Shown here: positions 58,023 through 64,000 of the stretch, piece by piece
Numbering within the stretch: the stretch's first letter is position 1
Layout of the letters: each line of letters opens with the position of its first letter
Assembly: GCA_903840435.1 (NCBI GenBank)
Contig: CAIMFV010000017.1
Location: 1-64,000, forward strand
DNA length: 64,000 nucleotides
DNA from: an uncultured Caulobacterales bacterium
GTDB lineage: Bacteria > Pseudomonadota > Alphaproteobacteria > Caulobacterales > Caulobacteraceae
Direction of reading: 5' to 3'
Notes under the pieces: generated by a model
The model's input: the letters and a program-made list of their open reading frames with translations, nothing else
Told to the model about the DNA's origin: nothing
The model's database searches: none
Made by a program: the position numbers and the translations under genes

Positions 58023-58073
58023 GATAAGCCGAAACTCCTTTCAGCGAGGTTTCCCTGCCAAGGTTGGAGCGCG

Positions 58074-58571
58074 TTAGGTGGCAAAGGTCTCGCCCAAAAT
58101 CCGCTCTAGCCCCGCAGCATCAATGGGATCGAAGGCGTCCAACTGGTCGGAATCGACATCAAGCACTGCGATCAGCGCTCCCGACGGGTCAAGCACGGGC
58201 ACGACGATTTCACTGCGAGATTGGCTATCGCAGGCGATGTGGCCTGGAAAGGCGTCGACATCTGGAACGATCAAGGTTGATCGCGACTGCGCCACCGCGC
58301 CACAGACGCCGCGTCCAAACAGAATTCGTAAGCAGCCGAGCGTCCCCTGATACGGGCCGATCACCAGTTCAGACGGCTTTTGCCGATCCGCGCGATAAAA
58401 GCCGACCCAAAAATAGGTAGCGAAACTGGCCTTGAGCATGGCCACGATTGTTGCCATGCGCGCGGTTTCGTCAGGTTCGCCTGAGAGGACAGAGGCGATT
58501 TCGGCGCTTAGCTCCTCGTACCTTTGGGCCTTGTCAGCGGAAAGGCTCGTCGCAGAAAAGGCTTCGAACAT
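58074..58571 (-). CDS. msrC: Free methionine-(R)-sulfoxide reductase (GAF domain)
   Basis: 165 aa from ATG 58571. GAF-fold enzyme that reduces free Met-R-sulfoxide. The cysteine pattern is that of fRMsr: LGCLRILFGRGVCGAVAQ near 85-100 and FPGHIACDSQSRSEIVVPVL near 115-130, with FATYFWVGFYRAD near 60. It protects methionine pools from oxidation. Standalone; the flavoprotein gene lies 51 bases further on. Confidence 0.92.
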   Translation of the reverse strand: MFEAFSATSLSADKAQRYEELSAEIASVLSGEPDETARMATIVAMLKASFATYFWVGFYRADRQKPSELVIGPYQGTLGCLRILFGRGVCGAVAQSRSTLIVPDVDAFPGHIACDSQSRSEIVVPVLDPSGALIAVLDVDSDQLDAFDPIDAAGLERILGETFAT

Positions 58572-58677
58572 GACGCGTGTCCTTGAGGGTTTCAGAGTTT
58601 TGCGCTCGCTCAAAGCCTATTTCGCCGGAAAATGCGAGCGGTCTCTCATCTCGCAGATCGAAAGGTGGAGACGCGCA

Positions 58678-58809
58678 ATGTTCGGAATTGACAATGATTG
58701 GTACCTTGTCCTCGCCATTGCGGCCGCGGGACTGTTCATCGTCACCCTGGGCGGCGTCCATATTTTGACCAATCTTCCAGATACCAAAGCCTCCAAAGCC
58801 AAACGCTAG
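58678..58809 (+). CDS. Very small single-span membrane protein
   Basis: 43 aa from ATG 58678, with GGTGGAG nine bases upstream. A hydrophobic helix (YLVLAIAAAGLFIVTLGGV, about 9-27) is preceded by FGIDNDW and followed by a basic tail (KASKAKR). The stop overlaps the 3' end of modA by four bases on the other strand. The ribosome binding site, start and helix make a real small gene likely, but there is no family assignment. Confidence 0.5.
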   Translation: MFGIDNDWYLVLAIAAAGLFIVTLGGVHILTNLPDTKASKAKR

Positions 58810-59603
58810 AGCGGGCGCTTAAAGCCATATTTGGCGAAGGTGCGCTGGGCCTCTTGCCCTTGAAGATAGGCGACAAATCTTGCCGCCGACGGATCGGTCG
58901 ATGCCTGCAACACCGCCGCCGGATAGATGATCGGCGGATGGCTGTCCTCGGGAAAAAGCGCCACAAGACTGACGTTTGGCTCGACAAGCGCGTCTGTGTC
59001 ATAGACGACGCCCAGTCGCGCCTCGCCCCGGCTGACATAGAGGAGGGCGGCTCGGACATTTTGCCCATAGACCACATGGTCAGCCACCTGGTCCCACAGG
59101 CCCAACTGGGTCAAAGCCGCCTTTGCGTAACGCCCGGCGGGCACATCGGGCGCCGCAAGCGCTAATTTTCCGGTGCCCAGGACTTGGGCCAGATGCACGC
59201 CCGGCGTCAGGCGCAAGGTGAGCGCTTGGTCCTTGGGTGCGATGAGCGCCAGATGGTTGCTGGCGATATTGTGTCGTGACCCGGGGCGCAGGAGATGCTG
59301 CTGCGCCAAGGCGTCCATCCAGTCGACATCGGCGGAGATGAACACATCCGCCTTGGCGCCGTTCTCGATCTGGCGCGCGAGTGTGGACGATGCCCCATAG
59401 ACAAGCTGAACAGGTTGGCCGGTCGCGGCTGAATAGGCCTTGCCAATATCGTCGGCGACATTTTTTAACGATGCCGCCGCATAGACGGTCAGTTCAGCCT
59501 GGGGGGCGCCGAGCGCGGTCACGGCGCTTGCACAGCTGATGGCCAGGCCTACCATCCACGCCACAAGGGTGCGCATGAGGTTTGATGGGGTAATTTGGAC
59601 CAT
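58806..59603 (-). CDS. modA: Molybdate ABC transporter, periplasmic binding protein
   Basis: 265 aa from ATG 59603 (GGAGGCGAGG upstream). Signal peptide with hydrophobic run LVAWMVGLAISCASAV. Mature protein: LTVYAAASLKNVADDIGKAY near 40 (oxyanion serine contacts), LVYGASSTLARQIENGAKAD near 65, DVFISADVDWMDALAQ, LALAAPDVPAGRYAKAALTQ near 150 and ARLGVVYDTDALV near 200. It captures molybdate for a ModBC transporter. No modB or modC is adjacent. Confidence 0.93.
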   Translation of the reverse strand: MVQITPSNLMRTLVAWMVGLAISCASAVTALGAPQAELTVYAAASLKNVADDIGKAYSAATGQPVQLVYGASSTLARQIENGAKADVFISADVDWMDALAQQHLLRPGSRHNIASNHLALIAPKDQALTLRLTPGVHLAQVLGTGKLALAAPDVPAGRYAKAALTQLGLWDQVADHVVYGQNVRAALLYVSRGEARLGVVYDTDALVEPNVSLVALFPEDSHPPIIYPAAVLQASTDPSAARFVAYLQGQEAQRTFAKYGFKRPL

Positions 59604-60040
59604 GACCCTCGCCTCCGTTCAGCGAAAAAATACTTTATTGACGAGGTTTGCGAAGTCCAAATTCACAGTTTGGGCCTATCTGCTGCGGATCGCAGGTAAA
59701 GCGATGGCAGACCTGACCCGACTTTCCGTGAAAGCGTTGAGCGGCCGGGCCTTTTCCAAGGCCGAGCGCAGTGAGCGTCAAATCCAGAGCCAGGCGGGCC
59801 GCAGCCCAAGCGCTGGCACAGCCGCCGCCACCGCCTGAACCGACCATGATTGACGAGGTCTCGCCAAGCGAGGTCCCTGCCTTGCCTCCGCCCCTGCCCC
59901 CCGCCTCGCCACCGATGGGGTTTCAGGGCCTACCGAATGCCTATAGCCCGAATGGCGCGCCGACACCGCCCTTCATGAGCCGCTATCACGCCATTGACCT
60001 CTGTGTCTGATGGAACCCGCCAAGACGGGCTTAAGCGCGA
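59604..60040. other. Mostly non-coding gap between modA and the next minus-strand gene
   Basis: The 167 bases next to modA (59604-59770) hold an AT-rich patch (AAAAAATACTTTATTGACG, about 59625-59643) that probably includes the modA promoter. The remainder contains only the doubtful proline-rich frame at 59771-60010. No RNA gene or repeat is evident. Confidence 0.5.
59771..60010 (+). CDS. Doubtful small proline-rich protein
   Basis: 79 aa from GTG 59771. A basic N-terminus (VKSRARRAAAQALAQ) leads to proline-rich tracts (PPPPPEPTMIDEVSPSE; LPPPLPPASPPMGFQ) and ends in PPFMSRYHAIDLCV. Third codon positions are GC-rich as in real genes. There is only a weak GAG upstream and no known family, so it may be a chance frame. 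Confidence 0.3.
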   Translation: MSVKSRARRAAAQALAQPPPPPEPTMIDEVSPSEVPALPPPLPPASPPMGFQGLPNAYSPNGAPTPPFMSRYHAIDLCV

Positions 60041-61114
60041 TTAGGGCGTCCGCGTCTTTTTCGCCTTCCGGGGCGTATTGACCGCCACATAGGGCTGGGG
60101 GGCGATGGGTTGTTCACCGGCGGCCTTGGCGATGCACTCACCCGTATCGGCGATGGCATGTAACCCAAGGCAGAACATGTCCTCGTACCAGGGACGGGCC
60201 ACCGCCAAGCATTGATAAAGATTGAGCTTTGACATGCTGAGGCAATAGCCCGACGACGCGTCGCTCATCAGGTTTTGCAAGGCGGCATCGTTGTCATCGC
60301 CGCCCGAACCCAAGACGGCCAGCGCAGCCAGGGCGAGGCTGCGGTTTATCAATCCTGTGAACGGGGTGGCTGAGGCTGGTGGCGGCTCAGTCGGCGGCGC
60401 CTCCTCCCTGACAAAGGCCGATCCGTCGATTAGGGCGTCTGAGATGGCTTTCATCTCGGCCGCATCCAGTTCCATGGATTGGCTGGACAGCTGTTTGGCG
60501 CGGGAAAGCCGCCCTTGTGGATCGGTGACCGAGGTTTTCGACCAAGATTTTTCTTTTTGAATGGAATAGGCGGCGTTTTTGATGCTGCCGCCTAGCTCCA
60601 TGAGCCGAAAACTTTGCCGATGCAAGGAGGCGCGAATGAGCTCCGCCGCTGTCGCTGCGCCGGGAAGCACGTCGGCATAGGTGGGGTCGGCCAGCAGCCT
60701 TTCAGCCACATCGGCGCGGGAGGCCGGATTGGCGGCAAAGACCCGGACGCTTGCCACAAAGGCAGGGTCCTGCAAGGCCATCACCGCGCCATAGGCGACA
60801 GCGCCGCGAATAAGCTGTTGCGGTTCGTAAGATTCAGCCTCGGACAGGGTCGCCTCAATCGCATCGCCATTGTCGAAGCGCGACACCAGGCTTTTTACCT
60901 TGCGCATATAGGCGCGATAACGGCTCGCCTCCTCGATCACATGGGAGGAAAGGGTGATGCCTGCAGGCGGTGCGGCCAGCGGCGCCAAGGTCATCAGGTC
61001 AGCACTCGGCGGTTGGGTTTGCGGCGCCGTCCCTATCGGTTGCGCACCGGCGCTGATTGCGCTCATCATGCCGATCGCCATGACAGCGCCGACCCATGCC
61101 AATGACCTTACCAT
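60041..61114 (-). CDS. Secreted helical protein of unknown function
   Basis: About 357 aa from ATG 61114, which has CTGGAG nine bases upstream. Signal peptide VRSLAWVGAVMAIGMMSAIS with cleavage near AGAQP. The mature part is mostly helical: SHVIEEASRYRAYMRKVKSL near 60, AVAYGAVMALQDPAFVASVR near 105, LMSDASSGYCLSMSKLNLYQ near 285. Four cysteines near the C-terminus (GYCLS, YQCLA, MFCLG, GECIA) are spaced for disulfides. Periplasmic localisation is likely. I do not recognise a family with a known function. Confidence 0.7.
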   Translation of the reverse strand: MVRSLAWVGAVMAIGMMSAISAGAQPIGTAPQTQPPSADLMTLAPLAAPPAGITLSSHVIEEASRYRAYMRKVKSLVSRFDNGDAIEATLSEAESYEPQQLIRGAVAYGAVMALQDPAFVASVRVFAANPASRADVAERLLADPTYADVLPGAATAAELIRASLHRQSFRLMELGGSIKNAAYSIQKEKSWSKTSVTDPQGRLSRAKQLSSQSMELDAAEMKAISDALIDGSAFVREEAPPTEPPPASATPFTGLINRSLALAALAVLGSGGDDNDAALQNLMSDASSGYCLSMSKLNLYQCLAVARPWYEDMFCLGLHAIADTGECIAKAAGEQPIAPQPYVAVNTPRKAKKTRTP

Positions 61115-61266
61115 ACGCGTCAACTCCAGCCGTCGCATCTTCTGTGCCAAGACCCGGCGAGCCAGCCTGGGGCGCCTTGGTGGAGGCGAGGTTAAATCAA
61201 GTCCTCTAAGAAACGTTAACTGTGTGTCCGAGTTGAGGCCGTTTCCCGGCCGCACGGCTGTAGCGT

Positions 61267-62205
61267 TTAGTCGAACAGTTTCGAGACCGACTCTTCATTA
61301 GCAATACGTCGAATGGCTTCGCCGATCAGGGGCGCGACACTGACTTGTCGAATCTTGGCGCAGGCCGAAACCGGGTCTGAGGCCTCGATGGAATCGGTGA
61401 TCACCAGTTCGTCGAGCACCGACTTCATCACCCGGTCCGGTGCGCCGCCAGAGAGGACGCCGTGGCTGACATAGGCCGAAACACTGATGGCGCCCTTGGC
61501 CTTTAAGGCGTCAGCGGCGTTGCACAGCGTACCCGCTGAATCGACAATGTCATCAAACAGGATGCAGCGGCGACCCTCGACATCGCCGATAATATTCATC
61601 ACCTCGCTTTGGCCCGGCATCGGTCGGCGCTTGTCGACAATCGCGAGATCGGCGTTCAAGCGATCAGCGAGCTGGCGCGCCCGCACCACACCGCCAACGT
61701 CTGGAGAGACAATCATCAAAGCGCCGTCCCGCCCGGCATGGGCGTGGCGAATATCATTGGCGAGCACGGGGATGGCGACCAGATTATCGGTCGGAATATC
61801 AAAAAAGCCCTGAATCTGGCCAGCGTGCAGGTCCATGGTCAAAACCCGATGGGCACCAGCGCGCACAATCAGATTGGCGACAAGCTTGGCCGAAATTGGC
61901 GTTCGCCCGCCGGTCTTTCGGTCCTGACGCGCGTAGCCGAAATAGGGCATGACCGCCGTGATCCGCCGCGCCGAGGCGCGCGCCAAGGCATCAATACAGA
62001 TCAGCAATTCCATCAGGTTGTCATTGGCCGGATAGGCGGTCGATTGCAGCACGAACACGTCTTCGCCGCGCACATTTTCGTCAATTGTGACGAAGACCTC
62101 CATATCGGCGAAGCGCCGAACCTGGGCGCGGGTCAGTGGCATGTCGAGATAGTCGCCGACAGCTGTGGCGAGGGTTCGGTTGGAATTGCCCGAGAGCAGT
62201 TTCAT
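61267..62205 (-). CDS. prs: Ribose-phosphate pyrophosphokinase (PRPP synthetase)
   Basis: 312 aa. Makes PRPP from ribose 5-phosphate and ATP for nucleotide, histidine and NAD synthesis. Seen: [14 protein letters not shown] at the start, [20 protein letters not shown] near 55-70, [20 protein letters not shown] near 95, [19 protein letters not shown] near 125, and the PRPP loop [20 protein letters not shown] near 215. Standalone gene; a secreted unknown protein follows. Confidence 0.97.
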   Translation of the reverse strand: MKLLSGNSNRTLATAVGDYLDMPLTRAQVRRFADMEVFVTIDENVRGEDVFVLQSTAYPANDNLMELLICIDALARASARRITAVMPYFGYARQDRKTGGRTPISAKLVANLIVRAGAHRVLTMDLHAGQIQGFFDIPTDNLVAIPVLANDIRHAHAGRDGALMIVSPDVGGVVRARQLADRLNADLAIVDKRRPMPGQSEVMNIIGDVEGRRCILFDDIVDSAGTLCNAADALKAKGAISVSAYVSHGVLSGGAPDRVMKSVLDELVITDSIEASDPVSACAKIRQVSVAPLIGEAIRRIANEESVSKLFD

Positions 62206-62259
62206 GGCCCGTTTTGATCCTAGAGGAGTGTGGGCGCTTCTTAAGGCCTTGCTGGGAAA

Positions 62260-63045
62260 TCAGACAAGCATAATCGCCGATAAGAGGCGGCCATAGTCGC
62301 CTTCCCCCTGATGCAGCGCCCGGCGATTGGAGAAGAAAAGCGGGTCGGCATAGGTGTCGTGGCCGATCCAGGCCGCCGAACCGACCCCTGACCGCGCCAG
62401 CCGCGCGAGCACAAAGCCCGGCAAATCAAACTGGCGCTTGTCGGCTGCGGCGCCAGGTGAAAAATAGGCCTCCGACGCCGGATCGTGTCGGGTAAAGGTG
62501 GCGTAGAATTCAAGCCCAACCTCATAGGAGGCAGGCCCGATACAGGGCCCGACGGCGGCGACCATTTGGCGTGGCTTTCCCCCCAGGCTGACGAGCTTGG
62601 CAATGGCGTCCTCAATCACGCCATGCAGCGCGCCTTTCCATCCGGCGTGGATGGCGGCGGCGAGGTGAGCGCTGGGATCCGCGATCAGAATAGGCGCACA
62701 ATCGGCAGTCAAGACGCCATAGATGAGGTTTGGGGTTTGGCCGACCACCGCATCTGCGTGCGGGCGCTCTGCGCTGAACGGGGCTTCGCCAATTACAGCC
62801 ATGGCCGAGTGAACTTGGTGACAGGTGAGCAGGCGGTCTTCGGCTTGGCCAAAATAGGCCGCCGCCCGGCTGCGATTTTCGCTTACGGCTTCGGGGACAT
62901 CCCCCGAACCCCGCCCGACATTTAGTCCCGCATAGATGCCCTTTGAGACGCCGCCTGTCCGGCTGAAGAAGCCGTGACGAAAGCCGGGCAAAGCCGCCAG
63001 TCTGGCGTCGGTCAGGGGCTGAAGGGCGGCGGTGGCGTCTGACAT
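62260..63045 (-). CDS. pgeF: PgeF/YfiH laccase-domain protein (peptidoglycan editing factor / purine nucleoside phosphorylase)
   Basis: 261 aa. Multicopper-oxidase-like fold family (YfiH). Seen: FRHGFFSRTGGVSKGIYAGL near 22, LLTCHQVHSAMAVI near 72, GVLTADCAPILIADPS near 110, AAIHAGWKGALHGVIEDAI near 132 (zinc ligands C and H), AVGPCIGPASYEVG near 165. Homologues remove wrong residues in muropeptide precursors or act as adenosine/purine phosphorylases. Twenty-four bases after the MidA-family gene, so likely in one operon. Confidence 0.92.
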   Translation of the reverse strand: MSDATAALQPLTDARLAALPGFRHGFFSRTGGVSKGIYAGLNVGRGSGDVPEAVSENRSRAAAYFGQAEDRLLTCHQVHSAMAVIGEAPFSAERPHADAVVGQTPNLIYGVLTADCAPILIADPSAHLAAAIHAGWKGALHGVIEDAIAKLVSLGGKPRQMVAAVGPCIGPASYEVGLEFYATFTRHDPASEAYFSPGAAADKRQFDLPGFVLARLARSGVGSAAWIGHDTYADPLFFSNRRALHQGEGDYGRLLSAIMLV

Positions 63046-63069
63046 GGTTAGGGTCCGTGGAAATCGCGC

Positions 63070-64000
63070 TTAGAAGGCAGGCGGAGCGAGGCCGGGAGAG
63101 GATAGCGCCAGAACCTTGAACAGGTCGCCCATCTGGTCAGGGGCCACAAGCCGCTCGGCCTGGCGTAGGAGGGTCGCCGCCTTTGCCGGTTGCGCCGCCG
63201 CCAAGCTTTGTAACCGCGCGGCTATGCCCAGCCGGGTCAGAAATGTGCCTTGGGTCAGGATAGGGCTGGCCGTGGCGCCACCGGCCACGCCAGAGCGGGC
63301 AAGGTCGGAGAAATCCACATGGAAGGTCAGGTCGGCCTCGCCTGGCCTTGCCAAGGGATCAACCTTTTCAAACTGATGCAGGGCTTGGAATGTGTCGCCA
63401 AACCCTGGCCGGTCGCGGCCATAGTCGATGATCAGCGCAAATCCCCCTTGCCCCGCCAAACGCGCGCCAAGCGCTTCGGCCAAGGCGGTTTGAGCCGGGG
63501 ACTGCTCGATCACCGTACCGTCAGCGGCTTCGGGAAGGTCAAGGCCGCGTGGCGCCGGACCAAGGCCAAAGGCCAGGTTCCCCGCTTCGTCTAGACCAAT
63601 GACCTGTTCGCGCCAGGCCCCGGCATGGCGGACAAATTGCCGCGCGGGTAAGCAATCAAACACCTCATTGGCGATGAGGATAAGCGGAAGGGCGTCGGGC
63701 AGCTCGCCGATCCGATCTAAGCTTTGCGGCGTAAAGGGCGCCAGACGTCTCGCCTGTTCGGCGCGCAGCACCGGGCTCGTCTCTACGAGGACAAGGCGTA
63801 AAGCGCGCAGAAAATCTGGCGCGACGCGGGCCGCCCGCAAGGCATCCTCCATCAGGACGCCCCGACCGGGGCCGAGCTCTACCAATAAAAACCGATCGGG
63901 TGCCCCCATGGCCCGCCAAGCGGCCACCGCCCAAAGTCCGATCAGTTCGCCAAACATCTGGCTGACTTCTGGTGCGGTCAGAAAATCGCCCCCAGCCCCT
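63070..64000 (-). CDS. MidA/NDUFAF7-family SAM methyltransferase (5' end outside window)
   Basis: Open to the right edge; the start lies beyond it. The visible 310 residues carry the family core: GAGGDFLTAPEVSQMFGEL near the edge, FLLVELGPGRGVLMEDALRA (SAM loop), LVETSPVLRAEQ, LILIANEVFDCLPARQFVRH, FALIIDYGRDRPGFGDTFQA and VDFSDLARSG. Eukaryotic NDUFAF7 methylates an arginine of complex I and is needed for its assembly; the bacterial homologue probably does similar work. In alphaproteobacteria it sits between lgt and pgeF, and pgeF follows here. Confidence 0.93.
   Translation of the reverse strand, partial: GAGGDFLTAPEVSQMFGELIGLWAVAAWRAMGAPDRFLLVELGPGRGVLMEDALRAARVAPDFLRALRLVLVETSPVLRAEQARRLAPFTPQSLDRIGELPDALPLILIANEVFDCLPARQFVRHAGAWREQVIGLDEAGNLAFGLGPAPRGLDLPEAADGTVIEQSPAQTALAEALGARLAGQGGFALIIDYGRDRPGFGDTFQALHQFEKVDPLARPGEADLTFHVDFSDLARSGVAGGATASPILTQGTFLTRLGIAARLQSLAAAQPAKAATLLRQAERLVAPDQMGDLFKVLALSSPGLAPPAF

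Overview
The window is high-GC, densely coded bacterial chromosome with no rRNA, tRNA, phage, plasmid or insertion-sequence gene that I could recognise. It most resembles an alphaproteobacterium of the order Caulobacterales or a close relative. The evidence is a DivL-type kinase with tyrosine at the phosphorylation position (49871-52246), a full CtrA-type box (26855-26869), a MucR/Ros regulator, a short flagellin behind a sigma-54-type promoter, a MetH encoded in two pieces, and several families common in this group (DUF2336, PAS_5, long-form HPF). No species is claimed.

Layout. 1-7141 (minus) carries the end of a methyltransferase/glycosyltransferase fusion and then a methionine-cycle operon: an ArsR-methyltransferase regulator, metF, and metH in two genes. 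7392-8913 (plus) encodes MlaA and MlaC for outer-membrane lipid transport. 8899-15169 (minus) holds a GT2 glycosyltransferase, a PAS_5 protein, MucR, a DUF2336 protein, a crotonase and an acyltransferase. 15246-19880 (plus) has a DinG/XPD-type helicase, a DUF1993 protein and a Rieske oxygenase. 19881-22805 (minus) has pyrD, DUF952, sixA and a J-domain chaperone. 22970-27303 holds small membrane proteins, a DUF445 protein, the flagellin with its control region, and a small secreted protein. 27368-27777 is an array of paired palindromic repeats.

27833-36617 (minus) carries uvrB, yidC, an exported methyltransferase, a GH79-like glycosidase, and etfA/etfB with a clear terminator. 36736-42705 includes a phosphotransferase, the dapD/HAD/argB operon and a phosphatase. 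42835-47580 (plus) is a tightly overlapping outer-membrane lipid operon: an MsbA-like exporter, a DUF374 acyltransferase, waaA and lpxK. 47777-52803 (plus) has hpf, ptsN, thiE, divL and DUF1203. 53685-56759 (plus) has obg, nadD and icd. 56793-64000 has a flavoprotein, a methionine sulfoxide reductase, modA, a secreted unknown, prs, pgeF and the end of a MidA-family gene.

The genes are mainly housekeeping (C1/methionine metabolism, lipid A and envelope biogenesis, translation and cell cycle). I see no defence or mobile island. The most interesting material is regulatory and intergenic: a flagellin control region combining a sigma-54 promoter, FlbD-like repeats, a CtrA box and a half-site shared with a perfect dyad upstream of mucR; the REPIN-like array; and a 49-bp motif present twice, once supplying a stop codon and once just upstream of divL.
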